Shown here: piece after piece, positions 8,340 through 17,181 of the stretch
How the letters are laid out: every line of letters starts with the position of its first letter
How positions within the stretch are numbered: the stretch's first letter is position 1
Assembly (NCBI GenBank): GCA_040905905.1
Contig: JBBDQN010000037.1
Location: forward strand, 1 to 25,890
Origin: JAICND01 sp040905905
Lineage (GTDB): Bacteria; Actinomycetota; Acidimicrobiia; Spongiisociales; ZC4RG35
Direction of reading: 5' to 3'
Length of the DNA stretch: 25,890 bases
Made by a program: the position numbers and the translations under genes
Notes under the pieces: model-generated
What the model was told of the DNA's origin: nothing
What the model saw: only the letters and a program-made list of their open reading frames with translations
Database searches by the model: none

Positions 8340-9724
8340 GCGCCGTCGAGGTTTTCTCCGGCGTGCCAGTGCCGATCCGGCCCGACCAGATTCATGGCAG
8401 AGGGCGGGCCCCAGGTTCCCCGTTGGTAGATCTCGACCTTCTCCGGGTTGGTCAAGACCGGATCAACGATGCGCCAGGCCTCCTCGACCGCATCTTGTCG
8501 GGCGAATAGACGTTGGTCACCCTCGAGGGCGTCACCCAGAAGGCGCTCGTAGGCTTCCGGCCCTTCGACCCCGAGTTCAGTCTCGGTCTGCACGTCGAGA
8601 TCCACTTCGTGGCTGACCAGCCTCTCCCCGGGAAGCTTGGCCTGGAGGCTGAGACCGATCAGGTAGTCCGGTTTCATCCGGAAGTGGAGCGTGTTGGCAT
8701 GGGGAGCGCGTTGGTCGTCGGCGAACAACATCCGGGGTGGCTCTCGGAACTCCACTACCGCTTCGGTAATGGTCGCTGCCAAACCTTTGCCGGCCCTGAT
8801 GTAGAACGGGACCCCCGCCCACCGCCAGGATTCGATCTCGACTTTGAGGGCAATAAACGACTCCGTCTCGGAATCGGGTTTCACTCCCGGTTCGCTGCGA
8901 TAGTTGTCGTATTGGCCGCGGATGATCGACCGCGGATCAAAACTCCGGGTCGATTTTAAGACCTTCACTGTCTCATCACGCAAGGCATCGGCGTCGGCCG
9001 ATACCGGCGGCTCCATTGCCAGCAGGCTCACGATCTGAAGCAGGTGATTCTGAACCACGTCCTTCAGAGTCCCCACGGAATCGTAAAATGCACCCCGACC
9101 CTGCACGCCGAACGCCTCGGCCATCGTGATCTGCACATTGTCGATGTAGTGCCGGTTCCAAACCGGCTCAAGCAAAGCGTTGGCAAACCTGAATACCAGC
9201 AGATTGAGCACCGGCTCTTTCCCCAGGTAGTGGTCGATCCGGTAGATCTCCGATTCGGGATAGAACTCGCGCAGGAGAGCGTTGAGAGAGCGGGCCGAGG
9301 CGAGATCGCGCCCGAAGGGTTTCTCCACGACCACCCTGCCCCGGTCGAGCCCGACCCGCGCCAGGCCCGTGATGACGACTGGAAATAGGGCTGGCGGAAT
9401 GGCCAGGTAGGCGACCGGTCGGTGCGAACCCTCCGCCGTGGCGGCGAGCCGATCGAACAAATCCGGGTCTTCGTATTTGCCCGCGACGTAACACAAATGG
9501 GAGGCAAGTCGTTCGAAAACCTCCTCGTCGATCTTCTTGCCGGCGTCCTCCAACGACTCTCTGGCTCGACGCCGGAGGTCATCAACAGTCCACACGGACG
9601 ACGACACGCCGATGATGGGGATTTCGAGGCGGCCGGCGGCAGTGAGGTCGTAGAGGGCAGGGAAGAGCTTGCGCCGGGCCAGGTCACCCGTTATGCCGAA
9701 TAGGAGGAGGGCGTCGGCCTTCAC
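8336..9724 (-). CDS. zwf: Glucose-6-phosphate 1-dehydrogenase
   Basis: This enzyme oxidises glucose 6-phosphate to 6-phosphogluconolactone with reduction of NADP (or NAD) in the oxidative pentose phosphate pathway. The 462-residue chain has the N-terminal dinucleotide fold GITGDLARRK (about residues 10-19), EKPFG (134-138), the substrate-binding RIDHYLGKE (162-170) and DVVQNHLLQ near 222-230. The GTG at 9724 is chosen because it puts the Rossmann strand directly at the N-terminus, as in relatives. It also lies 2 nt after the gnd stop, behind a G-rich stretch inside the end of gnd. A longer frame upstream is only gnd read out of frame. The last gene of the long minus-strand operon, it meets korB at the shared CTAG. 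Confidence 0.93.
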
Positions 9725-9726
9725 CC

Positions 9727-10746
9727 TCAACCCCCCGCCGGAAGTTCTACGTGACCACCGAACTGCTTGCGCATCGCCGACAGAGTTCGATCGGCAAAAT
9801 CGCCCTCGTCGCGAGAAGCAAAGCGCTGGTAGAGGGCCGAGGCAATCACATGGGTGGGCACCCCCAGGTCGACTGCTGCCTGCACCGTCCAACGACCCTC
9901 ACCTGAGTCGGAGACATGACCGCTGTATTCGGACAAGTCTGGGTCCTCTCGGAGAGCGGTGGCAGTGAGGTCGAGCAGCCAGGAGGCAACCACACTCCCC
10001 CGCCTCCACACCTCCGCGACGGCGGCGACGTCGAATTCGAAGCCGTACCGCTCGGGCCGACGCAGGGGGGCGGCTTCAGCACTGGCCCCGCCCGCTACCA
10101 GGCCGAGGTCGGCCCGATCAAGAATGGCGAAGCCTTCGGCGTAAGCGGCCATCAGACCGTATTCGATGCCGTTGTGGATCATCTTGACGAAGTGCCCTGA
10201 TCCCACCGGGCCACAGTGGAGATAACCGAGCTCTCCGGGTTGCGGGTCGCCGGCGTTGCCAGGTGTACGGGGGGCCGCCTCGATCCCGGGGGCGAGCGTT
10301 CGCCAGACCGGATCGAGTCGCTCGACCGTCGGGCGGTCTCCGCCGATCATCAGACAGAAGCCGCGCTCGAGGCCGTGTACGCCGCCACTCGTTCCGATAT
10401 CGAGGTAATTCACCCCGTTGCCTGAAAGCCGCTCGGCGCGGACCAAATCGTCTTCGAAAAAGCTGTTACCGCCGTCGATGACCACGTCCCCGGGCTCAAG
10501 AAGGGGCGCAAGGTCGTGGAGGATCGCGTCCACATACGCCGCCGGGATCATGATCCAGATGGTGCGAGGCGGAGCGAGACCGGCCACAAACGCGGCAATC
10601 GAGGTGGTGCCGGTAGCGCCTTCGCGCGCAAGCTGGGTCACCGACTCGGGCCGCACGTCAAACACGACGCACTGGTATCCCCCATTCATCAGACGGCGCA
10701 CCAGGTTGGCACCCATCCGTCCAAGCCCGATCATCCCGATTTGCAT
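9727..10746 (-). CDS. gnd: 6-phosphogluconate dehydrogenase (decarboxylating), short type
   Basis: This enzyme converts 6-phosphogluconate to ribulose 5-phosphate and CO2. At 339 residues it belongs to the short form of the family (GndA/YqeC-like, often NAD-linked) rather than the roughly 470-residue dimeric form. Visible are the Rossmann motif GLGRMG (7-12), DGGNSFFEDD (91-100), GTSGGVHGLERG (118-129) and the catalytic KMIHNGIEYG with Lys188 and Asn192. The Arg at position 31-32 after the second beta strand (FDVRPES) leaves cofactor preference open. The start ATG shares one base with the hmgA stop (TGATG), and the stop lies 2 nt before zwf, so hmgA-gnd-zwf should be translationally coupled. 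Both steps of the oxidative pentose phosphate pathway are side by side. No 6-phosphogluconolactonase is seen. Confidence 0.92.
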   Translation of the reverse strand: MQIGMIGLGRMGANLVRRLMNGGYQCVVFDVRPESVTQLAREGATGTTSIAAFVAGLAPPRTIWIMIPAAYVDAILHDLAPLLEPGDVVIDGGNSFFEDDLVRAERLSGNGVNYLDIGTSGGVHGLERGFCLMIGGDRPTVERLDPVWRTLAPGIEAAPRTPGNAGDPQPGELGYLHCGPVGSGHFVKMIHNGIEYGLMAAYAEGFAILDRADLGLVAGGASAEAAPLRRPERYGFEFDVAAVAEVWRRGSVVASWLLDLTATALREDPDLSEYSGHVSDSGEGRWTVQAAVDLGVPTHVIASALYQRFASRDEGDFADRTLSAMRKQFGGHVELPAGG

Positions 10747-11933
10747 CAGGCGATGGTCCCGGGCTCGGCCGGAGTTTCCGAAGAGGGGGCGTACCAGCTG
10801 AACATGTATTCGGGGTGATCGAGGTCTCGGGAGAAGTCGCCCAGCTTCAGTGGCCGAAAGGTGTCGCACATCACGGCCAGCTCACGGGTGGCGGTGGCGC
10901 CGAGCGCTTTCTCGGCCAGTCCCGGTTGGGGGCCATGGGGGATGCCATAAGGATGGAGGGTGATCGATCCGACTTCGATCCCCTTGCGTGACTCGAAGTT
11001 GCCGGAGACGTAATAGATCATCTCGTCGGACTGAAGATTGGAGTGGTTGTAGGGGATGGGAACGGCCTGCGGATCCCATTCCAGGTTGCGGGGACAGAAT
11101 GAGCAGATCACAAATCCTGGTCCTTCGAAGGTCTGGTGAGCCGGCGGAGGCTGGTGGAGACGACCTGATTTGGGTTCGAAGTCTCCGATGTTGAAAGTCC
11201 ACGGGTATACAAACCCGTCCCAACCCACCACGTTGAACGGGTGGTAATCGAGAAGATAGGTCTGGTATCCGCCCCGCACCCTCACGGTCACCCGGAACTC
11301 ACCCTGCGCCTCGTGGGTACGAAGTTCGGTGGGTCCATGCAAGTCGCGGTGGTAATAGGGGGCGTGCTCAAGAAGGTTGCCGTATTCGTTCCGATATCGC
11401 CGGGGGGTCTCAATCTGGCCGGGGCTGACGAAGATCAGGTATTTCTGGGGACCTTCGGGGACAAGTCGATAGGTGGTCCCGCGGGGAATGACGATGTAGT
11501 CGCCCCCGCGATAGGTCAAGTCGCCAAAAATGGATTCGACCACTCCCGAACCCTCGTGCACGAAGATGACTTCGTCGCCTTCGCCGTTGCGGAAGTAACC
11601 ATCCCGAGCCGATGCAGGTCGGCAAAACCAGATCTCGACGTCCTGGTTCCACATCAGCAGCCTGCGACCTGTCACCAGGTCGCCAACGGGTTGCAGGCGG
11701 GCGGTGTCGAGAAGATGGTGTTGGTGTTGTTCTGGCACCCATTCGGTCTTCTCGATCGGCTCAAAACCGCCGAGAGCCATCACCCGGCATGGAGTCTGCA
11801 GGTGATACAGAATGGAGTAGTTCCCCGAGAACCCCTCCATCCCCAAGACCTGCTCGGTCAGCAGCTTTCCGTCTCGCCAGAGTTGGGTGTGGCGTTTGGG
11901 TGGCACCTCGCCGAGTCGCATGTACATGGGCAT
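10746..11933 (-). CDS. hmgA: Homogentisate 1,2-dioxygenase
   Basis: This iron(II) cupin enzyme opens the ring of homogentisate to maleylacetoacetate in tyrosine and phenylalanine breakdown. The 395-residue chain resembles the family in its second half: NVVGWDGFVYPWTFNIGDFEP (about 234-254), RNLEWDP, and the metal site His297 and Glu304 in PYNHSNLQSDE with His333 in GIPHGP. Human HGD uses the equivalent His335, Glu341 and His371. The His-Glu spacing is one residue longer here, as I recall for bacterial relatives. Three Met codons lie in the first five residues, and I took the first. The rest of the homogentisate pathway (maai, fah, hppD) is not in the window, and the neighbours are pentose phosphate genes, which is an unusual pairing. 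Confidence 0.88.
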   Translation of the reverse strand: MPMYMRLGEVPPKRHTQLWRDGKLLTEQVLGMEGFSGNYSILYHLQTPCRVMALGGFEPIEKTEWVPEQHQHHLLDTARLQPVGDLVTGRRLLMWNQDVEIWFCRPASARDGYFRNGEGDEVIFVHEGSGVVESIFGDLTYRGGDYIVIPRGTTYRLVPEGPQKYLIFVSPGQIETPRRYRNEYGNLLEHAPYYHRDLHGPTELRTHEAQGEFRVTVRVRGGYQTYLLDYHPFNVVGWDGFVYPWTFNIGDFEPKSGRLHQPPPAHQTFEGPGFVICSFCPRNLEWDPQAVPIPYNHSNLQSDEMIYYVSGNFESRKGIEVGSITLHPYGIPHGPQPGLAEKALGATATRELAVMCDTFRPLKLGDFSRDLDHPEYMFSWYAPSSETPAEPGTIA

Positions 11934-11945
11934 AGAACAGCCAAC

Positions 11946-12626
11946 CTACAGGTGTTTGGCGGCTTCCCGGCGCGACAAACCCGACAGGCCGGCCTCGTTG
12001 ACCCGTAGGAACTGGCGGACCGCCTCGGGATTCACGCGGGCATATTCCCTGAGGGCCCACCCGATGGCTTTGCGGATGAAGAACTCCTTCTCATGGGCAC
12101 GCCTGCGGCAGAAATCGAACAGCATTGCTTCATCGGTCGCCTGCTTGTGCCGGATCTGGCAGAGCAGGGCGGTGCGTCGCAACCACATGTCTTCACCGTC
12201 GATCCACTCCTCGAGGATTGATCGCATCCGGGCCCGATCGTCGAGAACGACCCGGCCCACCAGGTCAGAGGCGATGACATCGACGAAGTCCCACCACGCA
12301 CCTTCAGTCACGAGCTGGTGGTATAGGCCAATCTGTTCGAATGTGATCAGCTTCTTGAAAGAGAGGGCATAGCCGATTGCCAGATACTTCTCCTCGCGGT
12401 GCGGCAGCGCCCACAAAAGGAGCACATTGGTCCGGTACCCGTCGGGCGATCCGGGGGGAAACTGCAACTTCAACTCCCGGGCGATCGGGCGACGCAACGG
12501 ACTGGCCACCCCGTAGAAGGGCATGCTGGTCTTCATGTAGGCAGCCATCGGAGCGGCCCGCTCCGGGTCGGCCATCGCTGTCAACGCCGACCTCACAAAA
12601 GAGGCGATCTCCGAGGAGCTAGGCAA
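11946..12626 (-). CDS. DNA alkylation repair protein, AlkD-like HEAT-repeat glycosylase
   Basis: This 226-residue, all-helical protein belongs to the AlkD/AlkC family that excises bulky alkylated bases (3- and 7-alkylpurines) without base flipping. Recognisable features are YMKTSMPFYGV near the N-terminus, HREEKYLAIGYAL (about 75-88), EGAWWDFVDVIASDLVG, which carries the conserved Trp and catalytic Asp, and EFFIRKAIGWALREYARVNPEAV near the C-terminus. The best available start is TTG 12626, which overlaps the end of the ABC-F gene by 8 nt. There is no Shine-Dalgarno, so coupling is likely. Its TAG lies 12 nt before hmgA. Alkylation-repair activity is inferred from the family and the WWDxVD motif. 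Confidence 0.85.
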   Translation of the reverse strand: MPSSSEIASFVRSALTAMADPERAAPMAAYMKTSMPFYGVASPLRRPIARELKLQFPPGSPDGYRTNVLLLWALPHREEKYLAIGYALSFKKLITFEQIGLYHQLVTEGAWWDFVDVIASDLVGRVVLDDRARMRSILEEWIDGEDMWLRRTALLCQIRHKQATDEAMLFDFCRRRAHEKEFFIRKAIGWALREYARVNPEAVRQFLRVNEAGLSGLSRREAAKHL

Positions 12627-14217
12627 GGGCGACCAGGTCGAGCAGCGACTCGTCGAAGAAGACCACCCTGCCTTCGGGCATCATCAATGCCCGGTCCGGA
12701 CCCAAGGACGCCACGAAGTCGGTGTCATGGCTGACCAGGACGATGGTGCCCGAGAAGTGACGGAGAGCTTCCAACAACGCAGCCTTGGCCTGGGGATCGA
12801 GGTTGTTCGTGGGCTCGTCCAGTAGAAGGACATTGGGACCGCCCAGCACCACCAAGGCCAGGGCGAGTTTGGTTTTCTCCCCACCGGACAGAGTGACGGC
12901 GTCCTGGTCGATTTTGTCGGCCAGGAGAAAGTGGCCCAGCATCGTCCTCAAGGGCTGATCGGGGAGAGCCGAGACCGCCCGGACGTGGTCAAACACAGTG
13001 ACACCGGCCTGGATCTGTTCGTGCTCCTGGGCGTAGTAACCGAGGGCGGCGTTGTGACCCAGCCGCACTTCGCCCAGATCGGAGGTTTCCACCCCCGCCA
13101 GGATTCGTAAGAGAGTGGTCTTGCCGGCACCGTTGAGTCCCATGATGATGAGCCGCTCTCCCCGGTTGAGGTCGACGTCGATGTCGACGAACACAAGATT
13201 GTCGCCAAACGACTTGGCTAGACCCGACGCCGTCAAAGGAGTCACCCCCGAAGGGCGGGGCTGTGGGAATCTCACGGCCACCGACCTTCCTCGCCGCTGC
13301 ACCTCGACCAGGTCCTTCTTCATCCGTTCCACCCGGGTCTCCATGGAACGGGCGACCTTGGACATCTTTTCGGTAGAGCCTTTGAAGCGACGTATGTTGT
13401 ATTCGAGGCGTCCGATCGCTTCGTCTTGATGACGTCGTTCTCGTTCCCGTTGTTCGCGTCGCCGTTCTCTTTCGAGAAGGAAGCTCGAGTAGTTGCCGCG
13501 ATATGGCTCCAGCCTGGCCTCGACCAGATCGAGCACGGACGTGATGGCGGCGTCGAGCAAGGGGAGGTCATGGCTCACCATCAATATCCCACCGCGGTAC
13601 GTGGAGAGGTAGTCGACCAGCCAGGCCTTGGCATCGAGGTCGAGGTGGTTGGTGGGCTCGTCCAGGAGCAGGGTCGCGGTCTCGGCAAAGAGGATCCTGG
13701 CCAGCTCGACCCGTCGGCGTTGGCCACCTGACATGGTGGCCACCGGTTGCATGAGCTCGCCCACTCCGATCCCAAGGTTCGACGCCACCCGCTTCGCTTC
13801 GGCTTCAGCTACATACCCGCCCTTGGCGTCGAATTCGTCCTGAAGCCGGGCATGACGGGCGATGGCCTGGTCGCGTGCGTCCCCCTCGAGGCGGGCCATC
13901 TTGCGCCGAGTCTCCTCGATCTTGCGCAACATCGCCCCGATCTGGCGAGCTGACAGGATCCGTTCCAGGGCGTTCATGTCGGGCCGTTCGAGGTCGGGCA
14001 GGGCAGCCTCCTGGGAGAAGTATCCGAGATTGCCGCTGCGGAGAACGGTGCCGGCGGTTGGCATCTGATAACCGCCAAGAGTCTTGATCAAAGTGGTCTT
14101 GCCGGCCCCATTACGACCTACCAGACCGATCTTGTCGCCGGCCTGCACTGAAAACGACGCCCCTTCCAACAAGAGGCGCGTTCCCAACTCAATCCTGAGG
14201 TCCCTGGCGACCAGCAC
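12619..14217 (-). CDS. ABC-F family ATPase
   Basis: This 532-residue protein has two ABC cassettes and no membrane segment, the hallmark of ABC-F proteins, which bind the ribosomal E site and affect translation. Cassette 1 has Walker A GRNGAGKTT (34-42), signature MSGGQ and Walker B LLLDEPTNHLD. Cassette 2 has GLNGAGKTT, LSGGE and LLLDEPTNNLD, where Asn replaces the usual His. Between them is a highly basic, Arg/Glu-rich helical linker (from LERERRREQRERERRHQDE to about QRRGRS), corresponding to the P-site tRNA interaction motif. Whether it is a housekeeping factor (Uup/EttA-like) or an antibiotic-protection factor cannot be told. The start is GTG 14217 with AGGGA upstream. It lies 12 nt after the lipoprotein gene. 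Confidence 0.9.
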   Translation of the reverse strand: MLVARDLRIELGTRLLLEGASFSVQAGDKIGLVGRNGAGKTTLIKTLGGYQMPTAGTVLRSGNLGYFSQEAALPDLERPDMNALERILSARQIGAMLRKIEETRRKMARLEGDARDQAIARHARLQDEFDAKGGYVAEAEAKRVASNLGIGVGELMQPVATMSGGQRRRVELARILFAETATLLLDEPTNHLDLDAKAWLVDYLSTYRGGILMVSHDLPLLDAAITSVLDLVEARLEPYRGNYSSFLLERERRREQRERERRHQDEAIGRLEYNIRRFKGSTEKMSKVARSMETRVERMKKDLVEVQRRGRSVAVRFPQPRPSGVTPLTASGLAKSFGDNLVFVDIDVDLNRGERLIIMGLNGAGKTTLLRILAGVETSDLGEVRLGHNAALGYYAQEHEQIQAGVTVFDHVRAVSALPDQPLRTMLGHFLLADKIDQDAVTLSGGEKTKLALALVVLGGPNVLLLDEPTNNLDPQAKAALLEALRHFSGTIVLVSHDTDFVASLGPDRALMMPEGRVVFFDESLLDLVALA

Positions 14218-14229
14218 TTACGTCCCTTG

Positions 14230-14841
14230 CTACGACCTGAGCCAGACTGTGGCTGATCGTCCCCGTTCGGGGCCAATCGTGAGAGTGTCGCCTTCACAGG
14301 TGATGATCGAAGGACTGGCTGACCCGATTGGCAACGGGAAGGAGCGTCCCACCACACCGAGTTCCAGCGGCACTTCGACAAGAGTGCTGGAAAAATCTAA
14401 CCCGGTCTCGGCCACGAAGGTTGTTCGCTCAATATCCGGAGCCAATACGAGTGCACCCTCCTGAACCGACCAGGTCCCGATAATCGCCCCGGTGAGGGCT
14501 GTGTCGATCGGCACCGACTCTTCGTCAAAGTTGGTCTGAACAGTCAAATCTTCGAAGGCGCCCGCGACCTGACCGTTCTCCTCAAAGCTGATGGTGGCCG
14601 ACCCGGAACTAACCGACACTTCAGGAGTCCTCCCTGTGGCGCGCAGGGTCGCCTCGAAGGAGGCTACGAAACTATCGAGATCGAGGATCCAGCTACCAAC
14701 CACGCAGTCATCTGCAACGCCGCGCGGAACGGCGGTCGTACTGGTAGTCGTTGCGGGTTGTGCGGTCGTCGATGACCCGTCGCCGGAGCCCGCACAAGCA
14801 GCGATTAGCAGCAGACAAAGAGTGAGAAGTCGCTTGTTCAC
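14230..14841 (-). CDS. Secreted lipoprotein with Thr-rich linker, paralog A of a tandem pair
   Basis: This 203-residue protein has a signal peptide (VNKRLLTLCLLLIAAC) with a lipobox-like IAAC, a Thr-rich linker, and a domain from DDCVVGSWILD to the end. The domain contains two regularly spaced G-x-W strands (VGSW, IGTW) and two cysteines (DDC and ITCEGDTL), suggesting a disulfide-closed small beta-barrel of lipocalin or META-like shape. That fold is inference, and I do not recognise a named family. It is clearly homologous to the next gene upstream, and both end in VWLRS. The GTG at 14841 is chosen because VNKRL also opens paralog B. No Shine-Dalgarno is seen, and the 10-nt gap to paralog B suggests coupling. 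Confidence 0.78.
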   Translation of the reverse strand: MNKRLLTLCLLLIAACAGSGDGSSTTAQPATTTSTTAVPRGVADDCVVGSWILDLDSFVASFEATLRATGRTPEVSVSSGSATISFEENGQVAGAFEDLTVQTNFDEESVPIDTALTGAIIGTWSVQEGALVLAPDIERTTFVAETGLDFSSTLVEVPLELGVVGRSFPLPIGSASPSIITCEGDTLTIGPERGRSATVWLRS

Positions 14842-14851
14842 ATTTACACTT

Positions 14852-15454
14852 TTAGGACCGGAGCCAGACCGAGGGGGCGGACCCTTCCACATCGGGCGTG
14901 ATCGTGAGAGTGTCGCCCTCACAAGAAATTGCAGAGGCGGCTGTGCTCAACGAGGTGTCCGGCTCAACGGGCATCGAAAAGGATTCCCCGTCGACCAGGG
15001 CTTCAACGTCAAGAAAGCTCTCGGATCCCGGGGTGAGGATCAGTGTGTCACCTTCCACTGTCCAGTTCCCGACGATCTGGCCCGAAAGAATCATGTCGAT
15101 GACCGGGGTGCCCGGCCCCAACTCCATCTGAATGTTGAGGGCGTCGTAAACACCGGTGGCGTCGCCCCCTGCATCGAAGGCAAGAGTGGCAGAACCCGAA
15201 GTGACGGTCACCGTCGGTGTTGCCCCGTCCCCGCTCATGAGCGCCTCCATGGTCGCGGCAAAACCTTCTGTGTCGAGAATCCAGTCACCCACCACGCAAC
15301 CCTCCCCGGCACCGCTGGCCGTTGTTGTCGTAGTCGTGGTGGGTGCAGTCGTGGTAGTGGAGGCTGCAGTCGTGGCGGTGGTTGTCGATGCCTCAGACGT
15401 GGTGGCGCAAGCAGCCGGCACCAGCAAGAGAAGGGAAAAGAGGCGTTTGTTCAC
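14852..15454 (-). CDS. Secreted lipoprotein with Thr-rich linker, paralog B of a tandem pair
   Basis: This is the partner of the gene at 14230-14841, 200 residues from GTG 15454. The signal peptide VNKRLFSLLLLVPAAC ends at a lipobox-like PAAC, and a long run of Thr codons forms the linker. The domain from GCVVGDWILDTEGF to SVWLRS aligns with paralog A through CVVG.WILD, SGSAT, the VGNW strand and the CEGDTLTI segment. Function is unknown. A GTG two codons earlier (15460) is also possible, and it would sit 3 nt after the methyltransferase stop. The pair arose by duplication, judging from the matching ends and from 14 of 16 identical bases just upstream of both start codons. Confidence 0.78.
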   Translation of the reverse strand: MNKRLFSLLLLVPAACATTSEASTTTATTAASTTTTAPTTTTTTTASGAGEGCVVGDWILDTEGFAATMEALMSGDGATPTVTVTSGSATLAFDAGGDATGVYDALNIQMELGPGTPVIDMILSGQIVGNWTVEGDTLILTPGSESFLDVEALVDGESFSMPVEPDTSLSTAASAISCEGDTLTITPDVEGSAPSVWLRS

Positions 15455-15463
15455 GGGCACACT

Positions 15464-16315
15464 CTAAGGACCGGGCTGGTCAACAGAAGTTGAATCGGGG
15501 ACGCTCCACCACATGGTGACGAACCGGCGAAGGTCGTTTCCGAACAGAAACTTTCCGTCCCGCTCGATGATTTCGGGAGCTAGAAGATCCTCCAGCTCGG
15601 ACCAACGGTTCGCCGGCAGGACCAGCCGCCGGGCATAAAGCTCGATGATCTCCTGGCGAGATTCGAACCACAGATCAGGAGGTCGAGTCCAGCGATCCAG
15701 GGTCGGGCGAACGCCGAGGACGTCGATGACCACGTCGGACAGGTCATCGGCGCTCGGACCCGAAGGTCGGGCCAGTCCGTGCAAGGCCTCGTAGTACTGG
15801 CCCAGGTGGGTCCACGGATGGGTTTCTGTGAGCTCTATCACGACACCCGCGATGGCTCGGTCCGCCAAACGCTGCAGAAAAGGGCCGACCTCTGCAACGT
15901 CATAGACGACATGTGCGCACATGGACACCGCGTGGTCCCCCACCCGGTCGGACACCTCTGGCCAGGAGCCAGTCACCACCTGAACCGGGAGACCGGCAGC
16001 TAGCTCGGACAAGCCCGCCAGCATCCCCGGGTTCCGCTCCACGGCGGTGACCGGATGACCGAGACGAGCGAGCGGCAATGACGCCCTGCCAGTTCCGGCC
16101 CCGACATCGAGCACCGAGCCACCCTCGCCCGCCAGCGTCGCCACCCTGGTGGTGGTGGGTGTGATCTCCCCGCGTTCGATGGCCGCGGCTGCTCGTCGCT
16201 TCCATAGCGTCTCCGGCCAGGAGTATGGAGAATCAGGGACCGCCGACAAGAGGTTTTCCGGCAAGGCCCAGTCAGCGAGCTGGCGCCGCCAATGTTCGGT
16301 GGCGGGGGCGTTCAA
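15464..16315 (-). CDS. SAM-dependent class I methyltransferase
   Basis: This 283-residue protein has a helical N-terminal region (about 1-60) and a Rossmann methyltransferase core. Motif I is VLDVGAGTG (68-76), and the acidic end of strand 2 is TAVERNPGML. Motif IV-like sequence follows (CAHVVYDVAEVGPFLQRLAD), then a strand ending in a VVIELTETHPW segment. The C-terminal part is unlike any family I can name, and the methyl acceptor is unknown. I took the TTG at 16315 because it overlaps the PIG-L stop in the same way (TTGA) as the rbp-infA junction. The longer upstream frame is antisense-type filler within PIG-L. Cotranscription with a PIG-L deacetylase could point to thiol or glycolipid metabolism, but this is only suggestive. 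Confidence 0.8.
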   Translation of the reverse strand: MNAPATEHWRRQLADWALPENLLSAVPDSPYSWPETLWKRRAAAAIERGEITPTTTRVATLAGEGGSVLDVGAGTGRASLPLARLGHPVTAVERNPGMLAGLSELAAGLPVQVVTGSWPEVSDRVGDHAVSMCAHVVYDVAEVGPFLQRLADRAIAGVVIELTETHPWTHLGQYYEALHGLARPSGPSADDLSDVVIDVLGVRPTLDRWTRPPDLWFESRQEIIELYARRLVLPANRWSELEDLLAPEIIERDGKFLFGNDLRRFVTMWWSVPDSTSVDQPGP

Positions 16316-17166
16316 CGCAGACCGGCGAAGAGGTCCGTCTCGGGCAAAGCGCTCTCCACCGATGAGAACAACCGGATGTATGACTCGGTGCCGAAAAAGG
16401 TTCGTCTGACCTCCTCGGGCACGGTCAGAAGGAACCAATCGTTGGGAATCTGGCTGCGATGGGCCCTGAGGGCGGCGACTTTGCGCTCGAGGTGATCGCC
16501 CACATCGATGACAGCCGAGATCTCCTCGTCCGGGAAGCCCCGGTCCTGACGAGCGAAGTAGCCGTCGTCGTCCGATGCTTCATCGCCGGAGTCGTCGGCA
16601 CGCAGGGCGGTAAGCGTCTTCATCCGTTCCCTGCCCCAGGCGTTCCAATAGAGCTTCTTGGGGGTCCAATACTCCTCCCCCTCCACTAACGGGTACCAGC
16701 CCAGGTCCCGGCTTCCGAAGAAGGCGGCCACTCCGACGCGATGAACCTGGATGTGATCCGGATGCCCGTATCCCCCGAACGGGTCGTAAACGACCATGAC
16801 CTCGGGCTGATAACGCCGAATGAGAGAGACCAACCGTCGGGTCGCTTCGAAGTGATCGGCTTGCCAGAAGGCATTCGGATCCTGGTTGGCATCGGTGCCC
16901 ATCATCCCGGAGTCTCGATAGCCAAGGAACTCGTGATGTTTGACACCGAGAATGGCCAGAGCGGCGGCGATCTCCTCGGCCCTCATCTGGACCAGTTGGG
17001 ATCGCAAAGAGTCGGGATCGTCGTAGTTGTGTATTTCGCCTTCGGCGCCGTCGGTGGCGGTGACTACCACGACCTGTTCCCCGGCCTCGGCGTAGCGGGC
17101 GAGTGTGCCCCCCGTCCCGATCACTTCATCGTCGGGGTGGGCGTGGAAAGCAAGCAGACCGGGCAT
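16312..17166 (-). CDS. PIG-L/LmbE family zinc deacetylase, possibly mycothiol-related (MshB or Mca like)
   Basis: This 284-residue zinc enzyme of the LmbE fold has HAHPDDE (8-14), carrying the first His and Asp ligands, TATDGAEGEIHN for substrate binding, and GYGHPDHIQVH (about 132-142) with the second metal His. In actinobacteria the nearest well-known members are MshB, which deacetylates GlcNAc-Ins in mycothiol synthesis, and Mca, which cleaves mycothiol conjugates. The length fits both. I cannot separate them by eye, so no symbol is given. The ATG at 17166 has GGAG only 3 nt away. It follows the infA-like gene by 15 nt and overlaps the methyltransferase start (TTGA). Confidence 0.85.
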   Translation of the reverse strand: MPGLLAFHAHPDDEVIGTGGTLARYAEAGEQVVVVTATDGAEGEIHNYDDPDSLRSQLVQMRAEEIAAALAILGVKHHEFLGYRDSGMMGTDANQDPNAFWQADHFEATRRLVSLIRRYQPEVMVVYDPFGGYGHPDHIQVHRVGVAAFFGSRDLGWYPLVEGEEYWTPKKLYWNAWGRERMKTLTALRADDSGDEASDDDGYFARQDRGFPDEEISAVIDVGDHLERKVAALRAHRSQIPNDWFLLTVPEEVRRTFFGTESYIRLFSSVESALPETDLFAGLR

Positions 17167-17181
17167 TGCTCCGAAGCTACT

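Noticed and set aside
11241..12008. 255-codon plus-strand frame opposite hmgA
   Set aside because: hmgA has its metal ligands and full length on the other strand. The shadow has no start signal.
14591..15493. 300-codon plus-strand frame opposite the two lipoprotein genes
   Set aside because: The minus-strand products have signal peptides, are paralogous and share ends. The plus-strand product is a compositional shadow.
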